Counted from the stretch's first letter, positions 19,593 through 29,898 are shown. The stretch is 64,000 bases of DNA from Capnocytophaga cynodegmi DSM 19736 (GCF_000379185.1 NZ_KB900715.1:1-64000); one strand, 5' to 3'. Numbers and translations are program-made. The notes: generated from the sequence alone by a model not told the origin.

Positions 19593-21278
19593 TTAAAATT
19601 GAAAATATATGAAAGGTTGTGCCCCGCTGGAAGCTGTTGCATAAACAATCCAAAAGACGAATGCCACAACTAAAGCCTTTATCAAAAGAGGCAATTTACC
19701 AAAGAAGTTTTTCAGTTTTTCATTCAGACTTTGTGGGAAGAAATGCCATACAAAACCAATTAATAAAAGTAAAAATACATTTCTGTAACCTTCTGCAATT
19801 ACCAACCACTGCTGCCACTCGAAAGAGAGATTGCCTATGTTATTAATCATATCCATAGCTATTCCAAAGTCTTTTGAGCGGAAAAATATCCAGCAAAAAG
19901 CCACGAAATGGAACGTTACGAAAGTGAAAAGAATTCTTGAAAACCAACTAAAACCTTTTTTATCGTTTGAATTTTTATTTGGAAAAAACTCAACAAACGT
20001 TTTGTGTATTGCCAAAGCCAATCCGTGCAAAGCTCCCCAAACAATAAAACGCAAACTTGCTCCGTGCCACAATCCTCCAAGCAACATTGTGGTCATCTGA
20101 TTAAAGTTGGAGTACATTGTTTTCTTCTTATTTTTAGAAATTAGCAAAGTAAGAAGAAAAACAAGAAAGCTCCCACCAGCAATAATTAACGGAATTTTAC
20201 TATGTTCAAGTTGCGAAAATCCCCATATCAAGGTAGAGGCAAAAAACAAAATAGGGAAAAAGTATCCCCAAAAAGTACCTTTTCTATTTCCTCCTACTGA
20301 AATGTACAAATAATCCTTCAGCCAAGTGGAGAGTGAAATATGCCATCTACGCCAAAATTCTGTAATATTCTGCGATTGATAAGGTGTTCGGAAATTGGTA
20401 GGCAAAGTAAACCCCATAAGTAAGGCCAAACCTATAGCCATATCGGAATATCCAGAAAAATCACAGTAAATCTGTAAGGAATACCCATAAACAGCCATCA
20501 AATTTTCAAACGAAGTATAGCTATTTGGAGATTCAAAAACTCTATCAACAAAATTTAACGAGATATAATCCGAAATCACAGCCTTTTTGAGCAATCCTCC
20601 AATTATGAGAAATAATGCCAAAGAGGTTTCTTGTTTTGTAAGTTCTATCTTTCTGTAAATCTGAGGAATAAAATCTTTGGCACGTACAATTGGTCCAGCG
20701 ACAAGTTGAGGAAAAAAACAAACGAAAAATGTAAAATCCAAAAAGGATTTTGCTGGTTCAATTTCCCTACGATAAACATCAATTGTATAGCTCATCGTTT
20801 GAAAAGTATAAAACGAAATCCCTATGGGCAAAATAATATCTTGAAAAGCTAAACTACCCTCAAACAGATTATTAAAACTATCAATCAGGAAGTTAGTGTA
20901 CTTAAAATATCCTAACAATCCAAGATTAACTACCATACTGATTATCAGGAACAATTTCCGCTTTTGGTTATTTTCACTTTTGTAGATTTGTCCTGCAAAA
21001 AAATAGTCCAAAACTGAAGAAATCAACAGAAGAACAAAATAATTTCCTCCTGCTTTGTAATAGAAAAATAATGAAAATAAAATGACATAAGTCGTGCGAA
21101 AATGCGAGTGCTTCTTGGTAATAATGTAAACCAGATAAAATACCAAAAACATTCCCAAAAACAAACCACTATTGAAAAGTAATGGATTATTTGGGTCATA
21201 AATGAACCAACTTTTAACCTGTTCTGAAGTGAAATTCAAATGTTCAAAAAACCAATTTTGTAGATTTGTTATATTCAA
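19593..21278 (-). CDS. MBOAT-family O-acyltransferase (AlgI/DltB-like)
   Basis: A 561-residue inner-membrane enzyme with about ten hydrophobic segments. It carries the MBOAT signatures WRRWHISLSTWLKDYLYI (about 308-325) and the catalytic His in GGLWHGAS (near 400). AlgI, PatA and DltB relatives move acyl groups, usually acetyl, from the cytoplasm across the membrane for O-acylation of exported polysaccharides or peptidoglycan. It is the third gene after two SGNH proteins, 21 bases from the previous one, matching the usual pairing of an MBOAT transporter with periplasmic SGNH transferases. Starts at TTG 21278; no ATG fits. The acceptor glycan is unknown. Confidence 0.9.
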   Translation of the reverse strand: MNITNLQNWFFEHLNFTSEQVKSWFIYDPNNPLLFNSGLFLGMFLVFYLVYIITKKHSHFRTTYVILFSLFFYYKAGGNYFVLLLISSVLDYFFAGQIYKSENNQKRKLFLIISMVVNLGLLGYFKYTNFLIDSFNNLFEGSLAFQDIILPIGISFYTFQTMSYTIDVYRREIEPAKSFLDFTFFVCFFPQLVAGPIVRAKDFIPQIYRKIELTKQETSLALFLIIGGLLKKAVISDYISLNFVDRVFESPNSYTSFENLMAVYGYSLQIYCDFSGYSDMAIGLALLMGFTLPTNFRTPYQSQNITEFWRRWHISLSTWLKDYLYISVGGNRKGTFWGYFFPILFFASTLIWGFSQLEHSKIPLIIAGGSFLVFLLTLLISKNKKKTMYSNFNQMTTMLLGGLWHGASLRFIVWGALHGLALAIHKTFVEFFPNKNSNDKKGFSWFSRILFTFVTFHFVAFCWIFFRSKDFGIAMDMINNIGNLSFEWQQWLVIAEGYRNVFLLLLIGFVWHFFPQSLNEKLKNFFGKLPLLIKALVVAFVFWIVYATASSGAQPFIYFQF

Positions 21279-21299
21279 TGTTTTTAGTTTCTTTTATCT

Positions 21300-22826
21300 T
21301 TAGTTTGCAATTTTTGATTTTTCGTAATTACTCATTAGTGATTGAAAAAACAATGCACCTTGCTCTTCATAGCCATTTTTTGTGTAGTGAATTCTATCTT
21401 TGGCAATCAAATTGAGATTTATTAATCGTTCCATCGAATTTTGCCCTCCAATAGCTTTATACAAATCAAAAACGGCATAATTTCTTGAAACAGAATTATT
21501 TATTAAGACATCTGTATATTCAATTAACAGAGGATTCGGATTTTGTTTTTTCAGAAGTGATGGCGGAGGTGACGTTAAAATCATTGGGGTTTGCCCATAA
21601 TTGGTACGTATTAAATTCATAAAACGTTCTGTCTGAGCATAAAACTCTGAAGCAGATAATTTCCCAAAACTTTCATTGGTTCCCAAAGAAATAACGATTA
21701 AATCTGGTTCTAGAGCTTTTAGCTGTTCAAAAAACAATTGAGACTTATTATAGTCCGAGATGTGGGCTCCGTTCACACCAATATTGTGATAAATTACTCC
21801 ACACTGGTCATTTTCCAATATAATTCCATTGAGGGTGAAATTATTACTCTTAGGATTAGGAGTTAAATAAATTTTATCTGAAACGTCTAAATTTTCGTAC
21901 ATATAATAGCTAAACAATTGAGGAGAAGTATTAGCTAAAATATTGAAGTTTGACAAATCAACAGGCTTCGATTCCATTTGAGAAGTTGGAATTTTCAAAA
22001 TTTGACCAACTTTTATTTTATTGTTTTTCAATTTGTTAGTAGACTGAATTTTTGCTACTGTCGTTTTATATTTTCTGGATATGGCATAAAGAGTTTCTCC
22101 CTTCTTAACTTTGTGAGAAATCGTTTTGGGTTGAGTTGGTTTGAGTGACACCTCACCTTTATTGGTTGCCAATTCAAACATTTGTTGATTTGAAGGAGTA
22201 ATGATTTTCAGCGTATTAAAACTGTACTCTTTATTTTTCAGCTCCAGTTCAATCAAAAAGTTATTTTTTTGTGTTGTAAAGGAATATCCCGAAAGACCTA
22301 CATCACCATTTTTTTTAATTTCCGTTATTTTTTTATTATCCCAAGATATGTTTGATGAAAAACGAACGTTACGCCCTCCATTAGTACGCATCAAGGAATA
22401 AGGGAAAACAAACCCCAATCCTGCATTTCCAAATTGTTGCTGAAATCTTTGTCGTATAAGATTAGTCATTGCATCTGCCTGAATATGAGAATCTCCAATA
22501 TGCACGATATTCAGTTTACGGTCATTAAATGTTTCTAAAGCAGTAAGTTTTTCAAAGAATGGTTTTAGCACTTCAAAATTGTATAAATTCTGATTTTCGG
22601 AAGGAGAATGAAGTGTATCTTCTTCCATAAAACTCTCATCGAGCAATGCCAACTGACGATAAGACATATCCATTTGAATGGCACTGTCCACAGCAGAATT
22701 AATTTCTGTAGACACCTCTGTTTCTATATAAAAAACTTTATAAAAAACTCTGAAATACAGAGATATAGTTACAATTAGTAAAACTATTGAGCCAATTATT
22801 TTTATACCTTTTATATCTATATTCAT
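21300..22826 (-). CDS. Membrane-anchored SGNH hydrolase with internal LysM domain
   Basis: About 508 residues from ATG 22826 (open frame from TTG 22883). One N-terminal membrane helix (about 9-30) places the rest in the periplasm. SGNH blocks: block I IVHIGDSHIQAD, block III LGTNES, and the Asp-x-x-His pair in DRIHY near the C-terminus. A LysM module is inserted between block I and block III (VKKGETLYAISRKYKTT, then IKVGQILKIP). LysM binds GlcNAc-containing glycans, so the protein can dock on peptidoglycan. With the MBOAT gene downstream it probably transfers or removes acyl groups on cell-wall or surface glycan, like PatB or AlgX/J. The insertion of LysM inside the SGNH domain is unusual. 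Confidence 0.85.
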   Translation of the reverse strand: MNIDIKGIKIIGSIVLLIVTISLYFRVFYKVFYIETEVSTEINSAVDSAIQMDMSYRQLALLDESFMEEDTLHSPSENQNLYNFEVLKPFFEKLTALETFNDRKLNIVHIGDSHIQADAMTNLIRQRFQQQFGNAGLGFVFPYSLMRTNGGRNVRFSSNISWDNKKITEIKKNGDVGLSGYSFTTQKNNFLIELELKNKEYSFNTLKIITPSNQQMFELATNKGEVSLKPTQPKTISHKVKKGETLYAISRKYKTTVAKIQSTNKLKNNKIKVGQILKIPTSQMESKPVDLSNFNILANTSPQLFSYYMYENLDVSDKIYLTPNPKSNNFTLNGIILENDQCGVIYHNIGVNGAHISDYNKSQLFFEQLKALEPDLIVISLGTNESFGKLSASEFYAQTERFMNLIRTNYGQTPMILTSPPPSLLKKQNPNPLLIEYTDVLINNSVSRNYAVFDLYKAIGGQNSMERLINLNLIAKDRIHYTKNGYEEQGALFFQSLMSNYEKSKIAN

Positions 22827-22886
22827 CTTTGTATCTTTGATTGAAAAAACAATTCTTAATCCAAAAGAACTGTTCCATAACAATTT

Positions 22887-24383
22887 CTATTCCACTTTTT
22901 CAACTTCTTTTTCTTTTGGAATGAAAATGCTATCTGTTTTTATCTCAATTGTATCTTTTGATATAGTTAAATCTTCTTTAATTTCTGTGGTGTCAATTTT
23001 CTTTTCTTCAATAACTTCCTCTTCAATTGTGTTACTATTTCTTGAGGTCTTAGTCTCCTTAAATTGCTGATATTTCTTCATTAACTCATCATAAATCAGC
23101 TGAGCTACTTTTTTGGAACCTCGTGCGTTGAAGTGAGTATAGTCCTTTGTAGCCAATGATGGCTCTGCTTCAACCCATTTTACCATTGAGCCTTCTCCTC
23201 CCATAAGCTCGTATAAGTTGATAAATCCTGATTGTGTTTCTTCAGCATATTTCTGCTGTGCTTCAACCAATGGAACAACTGCCAAGTCAGTTTTCATTTC
23301 CATTTCATATTTAGTTGATTTATCGGCAGAAGAAACAATTAATACAGAAGCCTTAGGAAAACAAGTCTTAATTTGATTAACCACTTTTGTCATTCCTTTT
23401 ACATACCAAGAATAGTCTAACTTACCATAATTCAACACATTAGCTCCAAAATGAAGTACTATTAAGTCATAGTTACCTAAGTATTTTTCAAACTCTTGCA
23501 TCAAGGAAGCATTCAGGAGCGATAGTGGTAATCCTGAATTTCCTCTACTGGAAAAATTATCAATATGAATTCCTTTTTTGTTATCCGAATTAATTCCATA
23601 AAAAGGAATGGAATCTGCCCCCATAAACCTTATTTTCAACCCCTTAACATCGTTATTTGAAAGGCTTAAGGCATTAAGTTTTTTATCCGTAGTAAGAGGT
23701 TTAACCACTTTAGTTGTATCACCAGTATACGAAATTTCAACGGAAGCATTTTTATTTTTTGAATTTCCATAGAACAATACAGGTGAATAAATTTCTGTAA
23801 TATGTTTTTGTCCCGAAGCTTTGTATTCAAGCCAAGAAACTCCCGTTGAATCTTTTACAAACGAAACTCTTCCACTTACCCCAAAAGGACTTTTGGGATT
23901 TTTCACATTTACAAAAGATTGTGTTTTCCAATTATTAGAATATGAATGCCGAACACTTGCTCTTGTGGCTGCTGATTCTGAAGTAATTGACAAAAAACCA
24001 ACTCCTAAACCTCCATAAACATCTTGGAAAAGTTGTCGCAAATCTTGTACAATAAAATCTCCATCAGTCATAGAATCTCCAAAATAGCCAATACGCACAC
24101 TACCCTTTCCTGAGGTCTCAAATTCCTGAAGTTTTTTGAAAAATGCAGCAAGAAAATTACTATCTTCCACAATAACAAGAGTATCCAACACAGGTTCTTC
24201 TATTTTTTCAATAACCTCAGAATCAAATATTGCTTCCAACATTAAGCTATCTACAATCACATTTTCTGTAAGATTTGAAGTTTCAGGAAAAATTCGTTTG
24301 GGTAATATTTCTTTGAGCCCTATGAAAAACATAGCAGCGAATAAAATTATCAAAAAGGCTTGTATGAAGTAGGATTTGCTCAC
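22887..24383 (-). CDS. Membrane-anchored SGNH/GDSL hydrolase-family protein
   Basis: 498 residues starting at GTG 24383, about 20 bases after the predicted transcript start. N-terminal membrane helix at 5-24, then a Pro/Glu-rich linker. The SGNH domain follows with block I GYFGDSMTDGD, block III HFGANVLNYG and the C-terminal DYTHFNARG, which gives the catalytic Asp and His. The last 50 residues are low-complexity, rich in Glu, Lys, Ile and Thr. First gene of a three-gene operon with the LysM-SGNH protein (3 bases away) and the MBOAT acyltransferase. The two SGNH proteins may act on different acceptors or form a complex. Confidence 0.85.
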   Translation of the reverse strand: MSKSYFIQAFLIILFAAMFFIGLKEILPKRIFPETSNLTENVIVDSLMLEAIFDSEVIEKIEEPVLDTLVIVEDSNFLAAFFKKLQEFETSGKGSVRIGYFGDSMTDGDFIVQDLRQLFQDVYGGLGVGFLSITSESAATRASVRHSYSNNWKTQSFVNVKNPKSPFGVSGRVSFVKDSTGVSWLEYKASGQKHITEIYSPVLFYGNSKNKNASVEISYTGDTTKVVKPLTTDKKLNALSLSNNDVKGLKIRFMGADSIPFYGINSDNKKGIHIDNFSSRGNSGLPLSLLNASLMQEFEKYLGNYDLIVLHFGANVLNYGKLDYSWYVKGMTKVVNQIKTCFPKASVLIVSSADKSTKYEMEMKTDLAVVPLVEAQQKYAEETQSGFINLYELMGGEGSMVKWVEAEPSLATKDYTHFNARGSKKVAQLIYDELMKKYQQFKETKTSRNSNTIEEEVIEEKKIDTTEIKEDLTISKDTIEIKTDSIFIPKEKEVEKVE

Positions 24384-24410
24384 CTAATATTTAAAATTAT
24401 TTTTGGGGTG

Positions 24411-24440
24411 CAAAAGTAATCATTTCTATGAAATGTACAA
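24411..24440 (-). promoter_or_regulatory. Promoter of the SGNH-SGNH-MBOAT operon
   Basis: On the minus strand TTG (24440-24438), 19 bases, TACTTTTG (24418-24411), followed by CACCCC. Confidence 0.7.
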
Positions 24441-24660
24441 TAAAATTTGTATCCAGCTTTTAGCTCTCTTATTTCTTTAAACATCTTTATTTTCGGAGTT
24501 TTATGAAAATAACTCACTAAAATTCATTCTCCATAAAACATTAAAAATAAACTCATTACACCAAAATACTTTTTTTAACACAAAAAATAAGCACCAATTT
24601 ATTCCGAGCTAAAAAAAATACTATATCTTTGCCGAATATTCTTTTTCAGATAAAATTAGT

Positions 24661-26146
24661 ATGGGAATGATAATCAACTACACTATTATAACAATTTATT
24701 GTTTAGCACTACTTCTCATTTTTTTGTACAGCCTTTCGATGTTGAACTTGCTTTATAACTATCTAAAACACAGAAAGAAAAACAGTGAAGCACCAAAATT
24801 CAACTTGCTCGACCCCCAAAGAAATCCCTTACGTTACTATTCAATTGCCTCTCTACAATGAGAAATATGTTGTTAAACGTTTGCTGGAGAATATTGCAAA
24901 ATTGGAGTATCCAAAGAATAAATTAGAAATTCAAGTTTTAGATGACTCTACAGATGAATCTGTTACCGAAACTGCCGAAATTATTCAGAATTTACAAAAA
25001 ACAGGTTTAGACATACAACATATTCGCAGGGAAGATCGTAAAGGCTTCAAAGCAGGAGCTTTAAAAGAGGGAACAGCCATTGCAAAAGGAGATTTCATAG
25101 CCATTTTTGATGCGGATTTTATGCCACAACCCGATTGGCTTAAGAAAACGGTGATATACTTTAAAGACCCTGAAATTGGTGTTGTTCAAACTCGTTGGGG
25201 ACATTTGAATCGTGATTATTCCATTCTAACAAAAATACAAGCTCTTGCTTTAGATGTTCACTTTACATTGGAACAGGTTGGAAGAAGCTCAAAGGGGCAT
25301 TTCATTAATTTTAACGGAACTGCGGGTATTTGGCGTAAAGAATGTATTTACGACGCAGGAAATTGGGAGGGCGATACCTTAACAGAAGATCTGGATTTGA
25401 GTTATCGAGCCCAACTCAAAAACTGGAAATTCAAATACTTAGAAGATGTAGAAACTCCAGCAGAACTTCCCGTAGTGATTTCGGCTGCACGTTCACAACA
25501 ATTCCGCTGGAATAAAGGTGGAGCTGAAAACTTCAGAAAATCGGTATCGAGAGTGCTTTCAGCTAAAAACATAGGCTTGAAAACGAAATTTCACGGTGTG
25601 ATGCATCTTCTTAATAGCTCAATGTTTTTATGGGTTTTCGTTGTTTCCATATTAAGTATCCCGATGCTTTATATCAAGAATACGTATGGACATTTAGGGT
25701 GGATTTTTCAAGTAACAAGTTTCTTTGTAATAAGCACTATTATTCTATTTATCTGTTACTGGGTAACTTATAAAAATCTACAAGGCAAAACATTTGATGA
25801 TTTTCTTGATTACGTAAAACTATTTTTCACTTTCTTCTCGGTGGCTTTAGGTTTTTCTTTCCACAATACAATTGCTGTTTTGGAAGGACACACAGGTAAG
25901 AAAAGTGAATTTGTTCGTACTCCAAAATTTAATATAAGCACGTTATCAGATAGTTGGAAAAACAATAAATACATCAACACAAAACTTTCTCCAAATATGA
26001 TTTTTGAATTTATGTTGATGGTTTATTTCATCTTTGGATTATATAGTGCTGTAAGGCTCAATGATTTTGGAATGTTTCCTTTCCATTGTATGCTAACTTT
26101 GGGATTTGGTTTTGTGTTTTTCAAATCCTTAACTTCAAAAGCGTAG
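24661..26146 (+). CDS. Family 2 glycosyltransferase (cellulose synthase-like), interrupted by a frameshift
   Basis: Processive-type GT2 membrane enzyme. The N-terminal part (ATG 24661; membrane helix at about 7-30, then YNYLKHRKKNSEAPKFNLLDP) and the main part (from KEIPYVTIQLPLYNE) are in different frames. They join exactly if one C is removed from the run of five C at 24813-24817; the total then is 494 residues, as in flavobacterial relatives. Without repair, translation stops at 24861, or starts at ATG 24785 and lacks the first membrane helix. Catalytic motifs are intact: VLDDSTDES, DADF, TEDLDLSYR and QQFRW, with four C-terminal membrane helices. Possible sequencing error, real mutation, or +1 frameshifting. 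Confidence 0.85.
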
Positions 26147-26194
26147 TTTGATTAATTATTATTTGTATCATATCTTATTTTAAGATTTAAAAAT

Positions 26195-26237
26195 CAACAA
26201 AAAGCCTTGAAAGTCAATTTTCAAGGCCTTTTTGTTG
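26195..26237. terminator. Bidirectional terminator
   Basis: A 17-18-base-pair stem with one bulged C, between the convergent glycosyltransferase and GAF genes; arms carry AAAAAGCCTTGAAA and its complement. Confidence 0.85.
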
Positions 26238-26699
26238 TTAGCTAAACAATTTAGAAACCTCCTTATTTACAAATTCTAAAAAAGTTTCATCTTCTTTAGT
26301 AAAAGGATTTAACGTATGTGAATCTATGTCAATTTGTCCAATATTTATTCCATTAACGAACAAAGGCACAACAATTTCTGATTTTACAGTAATACTACAA
26401 GCTATGTAATTATCTTGAGCTTTTACATCAGGAACTACGAAGTTTTGATTTGAAACAGCCACTTGTCCGCAAATACCTTTACCAAAAGGAATTACAGTGT
26501 GGTCGGTTGGTTCTCCAGCAAAAGCACCTAAATGCAATGTTTTGTTTTCGTGATTAGCAAAGTAAAATCCTACCCAGTTATAATGAGAAACTTCAGCCTG
26601 AAGCAAACCACAAATTTTTTGCATTTTTACATCTCGTGAATCTGTTTCATTTTCACAGATAAACACAATTTTTGGCTCTAAATCTTTAAATATACTCAT
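26238..26699 (-). CDS. GAF-domain protein, free methionine-R-sulfoxide reductase-like
   Basis: A 153-residue single GAF domain, cytoplasmic. It has the fRMsr pattern: NWVGFYF, then IPFGKGICGQ and YIACS, followed by SEIVVPL. The cysteines in GICGQ and YIACS match Cys94 and Cys118 of E. coli YebR; the position equal to Cys84 is not Cys (EPTDHTV). So reduction of free Met-R-sulfoxide with a one-disulfide cycle is likely. ATG 26699 is chosen because the -7 element TATTTTTG (26721-26728, minus) lies inside the longer open frame that begins at 26810. Divergent from ruvB. Confidence 0.85.
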   Translation of the reverse strand: MSIFKDLEPKIVFICENETDSRDVKMQKICGLLQAEVSHYNWVGFYFANHENKTLHLGAFAGEPTDHTVIPFGKGICGQVAVSNQNFVVPDVKAQDNYIACSITVKSEIVVPLFVNGINIGQIDIDSHTLNPFTKEDETFLEFVNKEVSKLFS

Positions 26700-26754
26700 C
26701 TTTTTTCTAAAAATTATTGGCAAAAATAATAAAAAAGATAATAATAATTGATAT

Positions 26755-26786
26755 TTTGTATTTCCCAATAATATATAATATCTTTG
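26755..26786 (+). promoter_or_regulatory. Promoter of ruvB
   Basis: TTTG (26755-26758), 20-base spacer, TATCTTTG (26779-26786). Transcript start expected near 26793. Confidence 0.75.
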
Positions 26787-26833
26787 TAGCTTCGAATAAA
26801 TAGCATTCAAATTTTCGAATTACTGACAAGGAA

Positions 26834-27856
26834 GTGAATAAAAATTTAGACCCAAATAAAGAAAATTATTCTGCTCAAGAACTTGATATAGAGAGAGCTT
26901 TACGTCCATTATCGTTTGATGATTTTGCTGGACAAGAGGCTGTTTTGGAGAATCTGAAAATATTTGTAAAGGCGGCAAATATGCGTGGCGAGGCTCTTGA
27001 CCACACGCTTTTTCACGGACCTCCTGGACTGGGAAAAACAACCTTGGCTCACATTTTAGCGAACGAATTGGGGGTTGGCATTAAGATAACTTCAGGACCA
27101 GTGCTTGACAAACCAGGCGATTTGGCAGGTTTGCTCACTAATTTACAAGAAAGAGATGTTCTGTTCATTGATGAAATTCATCGTCTGAGTCCAATAGTTG
27201 AGGAATATTTGTATTCAGCAATGGAGGATTACAAGATTGATATAATGATAGAATCAGGACCAAATGCCCGAACAGTACAAATCAATTTGAATCCGTTTAC
27301 ATTAGTTGGAGCAACGACTCGTTCAGGATTGTTAACCGCACCAATGAGAGCAAGGTTTGGTATTCAAAGTCGTTTGCAATACTATTCAACAGAATTACTT
27401 GCTGACATCGTGCAACGGAGTGCCTCTATCCTAAAAGTTCCTATTTCAATGGAAGCTGCCATAGAACTCGCCAGTCGTAGCAGAGGAACGCCTCGTATTG
27501 CCAATGCTTTGTTGCGACGAATCCGTGACTTTGCTCAAATCAAGGGAAATGGAAAGATTGACATAAAAATCACACAATTTGGTTTGAAAGCCCTTAATGT
27601 AGATGCACACGGGTTAGACGAAATGGATAATAAAATTCTGACAACGCTTATTGATAAATTCAAAGGTGGACCTGTGGGAATTACCACTCTTGCAACCGCT
27701 GTTTCAGAAAGTGCAGAAACCATTGAGGAAGTCTATGAACCTTTCTTAATTCAAGAAGGATTTGTTGTTAGAACACCACGCGGGAGAGAAGCCACAGAAC
27801 TGGCTTACAAACATTTAGGCAAAATAAATCCGAACACTCAGGGAACTCTCTTTTAA
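26834..27856 (+). CDS. ruvB: Holliday junction branch migration helicase RuvB
   Basis: AAA+ motor of the RuvABC complex. The 340-residue length is typical. The N-terminal small extension is followed by Walker [10 protein letters not shown] near residue 62, Walker B LFIDEIH near 113, sensor 1 in [10 protein letters not shown], the arginine finger region MRARFG, and a winged-helix C-terminal domain ending in [13 protein letters not shown]. The start is GTG at 26834, about 40 bases from the predicted transcript start. Followed closely by the porin-like gene. Confidence 0.96.
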   Translation: MNKNLDPNKENYSAQELDIERALRPLSFDDFAGQEAVLENLKIFVKAANMRGEALDHTLFHGPPGLGKTTLAHILANELGVGIKITSGPVLDKPGDLAGLLTNLQERDVLFIDEIHRLSPIVEEYLYSAMEDYKIDIMIESGPNARTVQINLNPFTLVGATTRSGLLTAPMRARFGIQSRLQYYSTELLADIVQRSASILKVPISMEAAIELASRSRGTPRIANALLRRIRDFAQIKGNGKIDIKITQFGLKALNVDAHGLDEMDNKILTTLIDKFKGGPVGITTLATAVSESAETIEEVYEPFLIQEGFVVRTPRGREATELAYKHLGKINPNTQGTLF

Positions 27857-27907
27857 CGTTGTAATAAGTTAAAAGTCGTTCTAAATCAAATGAATCGTGA
27901 ATACGTT

Positions 27908-29887
27908 ATGAAAAAACTCATAAAATATTTCTTCCTTTTGTTCTTATTTCTCCCCGCATTAGTGATGGGGCAGGAAGAAGACAAAGCATCTAAAAAAGGA
28001 GGAATTTCTTTTAAATCAGTACGTCCTAAAAAGAAGAAAGATAGTATTACTTTTACAGCAAATGATTATAAAATAATCTCTTATCTGCGTGATACAACAG
28101 CCGTTGACACCTCGCTTACCATTCAAAAATTCTACAAAAGTAATGCTTGGCAAAAAGATATGTTCGGAAAGATGCCTTTTTCAAATATGGGGCAACCTTA
28201 CAACACGATGATGTTCGACTTTTCGGAGAAAGATTATTTACCTTCAATGGGGGCTGATGCTAAAAAACAACTTTATCTAACACCTGAAGAAGTCAAATAT
28301 TATCAATTACCAACTCCCCTAACCGACATAACCTATAAAACAGGAGTGGAGCAGGGACAAATGGTAAATGTTTTATTTTCAGTAAATTTAAACCCAACTC
28401 TAAATATTTTTATAGGCTATAAAGGGCTTCGTTCGTTAGGAAAATATCAGCGAATTTTAGTAAGCAACGGAAATTTGCGGTTGGGATTATCGTATGTTTC
28501 TCCTAATAAAAAGTACACTCTTTTTGCTCACTATGCAGGTCACGACATTGAGAGCCAAGAAAATGGAGGAATTACTTCTACAGAACAATTTGAAACAGGC
28601 GACAAACAATTCAAAAACAGAGCTGTAATTGATGTTTTTCTTCAAGATGCTGAAAATCTCCGTGAAAGCAAACGCTATTTCCTTCAGCACGATTATGCCT
28701 TTTTACGGAATAAAGACACTTTGTCTTCTTACAAACAAATACGTTTTCGCCACAAATTCTTGTATGAAACTGAATATTATAAATTCAATCAAAGCAATAT
28801 AAATCAATACTTTGGAGATGCTTTTGTCACAAAAAACATCAGTGACCGAATGCAACTTCAAAAGATGATTAACACAGTAGGTGCTGAGCTTGAATTACCT
28901 TATTTGGGAAAAACATTCGTATACGGAAATGCTTACTTTTATAATTATTTTTTCCGAAATGCTTTCTACGTTTCGGGTGAGTTACAACGACATCAAATAA
29001 AGGATACTGACCTGAGTTTAGCTCTCCAGTGGAACAAAAAAGTAGGTGGTTTTTCAATTGATGCAGAAGGAGAACAAACCTTTATCGGAAAGATAACTGG
29101 AACAAAATTAAATGGAAAGTTATCGTATAATTTTAATGAAAAGAATAGTATTTGGGGTGGAGTCAGCTTACATTCTTCTATGCCAAATTTCAACTTTTTA
29201 CTTTACCAAAGTGACTACAAAAATTACAATTGGAACAACTACAACCACTTTGATAAGGAACAAATTCAAACAATTTTTGGAGAATTGAAAACTCAATGGG
29301 GAAATGCATCTGCAAGTATTTCAAACATAAAAAATTACACATTTTTTCAGGTACAAAACCCTATCAATGATAAAGAAAGAGGACAATCAATTCCCTCACA
29401 ATATTCAGGAAATATCCAGTATATAAAACTCAAGCTTCAAAAAGAATTTGCTTTAGGAAAATTCCGTTTGGATAATACTTTACTCTTCCAACGTGTTGCA
29501 CAAGATGCGCAGCAAATACTGAATGTACCCACTCTTGTCACACGAAATACATTTTATTTTGAATCAGATTTATTCAACAAAGCAATGTTTTTGCAAACGG
29601 GAATTGGTTTTAATTATTTTACCAAATATTATTCAAATCGATATAATCCGTTATTAGCCGAATTCGAGGTACAAAACACGCAAAAAACAGGAGGTTTCCC
29701 AATGTTTGATTTCTTTTTGAATGCAAAAGTGCGAACTATGCGTATATTTTTCTCAGTAGAACATTTTAATCCGTTTATAATGGATTCAATATTCGGAAAA
29801 CAGTATTATAATTATTACTCTGCACCAGAACAACCTTATCGTGATTTAATTCTGCGATTGGGTATTTCTTGGAATTTATTTTCTTAA
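27908..29887 (+). CDS. Putative porin (outer-membrane beta-barrel)
   Basis: About 659 residues; belongs to the Bacteroidetes putative porin family (Porin_10-like). Signal peptide MKKLIKYFFLLFLFLPALVMGQ, cleaved after about residue 21. A basic stretch and a periplasmic segment follow, then a long region of alternating aromatic/polar strands. It ends in LILRLGISWNLFS, a typical C-terminal strand with Phe near the end for barrel insertion. ATG 27908 fits the signal peptide better than ATG 27890. It lies 51 bases after ruvB. Substrate unknown. Confidence 0.8.
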   Translation: MKKLIKYFFLLFLFLPALVMGQEEDKASKKGGISFKSVRPKKKKDSITFTANDYKIISYLRDTTAVDTSLTIQKFYKSNAWQKDMFGKMPFSNMGQPYNTMMFDFSEKDYLPSMGADAKKQLYLTPEEVKYYQLPTPLTDITYKTGVEQGQMVNVLFSVNLNPTLNIFIGYKGLRSLGKYQRILVSNGNLRLGLSYVSPNKKYTLFAHYAGHDIESQENGGITSTEQFETGDKQFKNRAVIDVFLQDAENLRESKRYFLQHDYAFLRNKDTLSSYKQIRFRHKFLYETEYYKFNQSNINQYFGDAFVTKNISDRMQLQKMINTVGAELELPYLGKTFVYGNAYFYNYFFRNAFYVSGELQRHQIKDTDLSLALQWNKKVGGFSIDAEGEQTFIGKITGTKLNGKLSYNFNEKNSIWGGVSLHSSMPNFNFLLYQSDYKNYNWNNYNHFDKEQIQTIFGELKTQWGNASASISNIKNYTFFQVQNPINDKERGQSIPSQYSGNIQYIKLKLQKEFALGKFRLDNTLLFQRVAQDAQQILNVPTLVTRNTFYFESDLFNKAMFLQTGIGFNYFTKYYSNRYNPLLAEFEVQNTQKTGGFPMFDFFLNAKVRTMRIFFSVEHFNPFIMDSIFGKQYYNYYSAPEQPYRDLILRLGISWNLFS

Positions 29888-29898
29888 CGTTAAAAAAA

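Noticed and set aside
26700-26810. Upstream extension of the GAF protein
   Set aside because: The promoter -7 element lies inside it.
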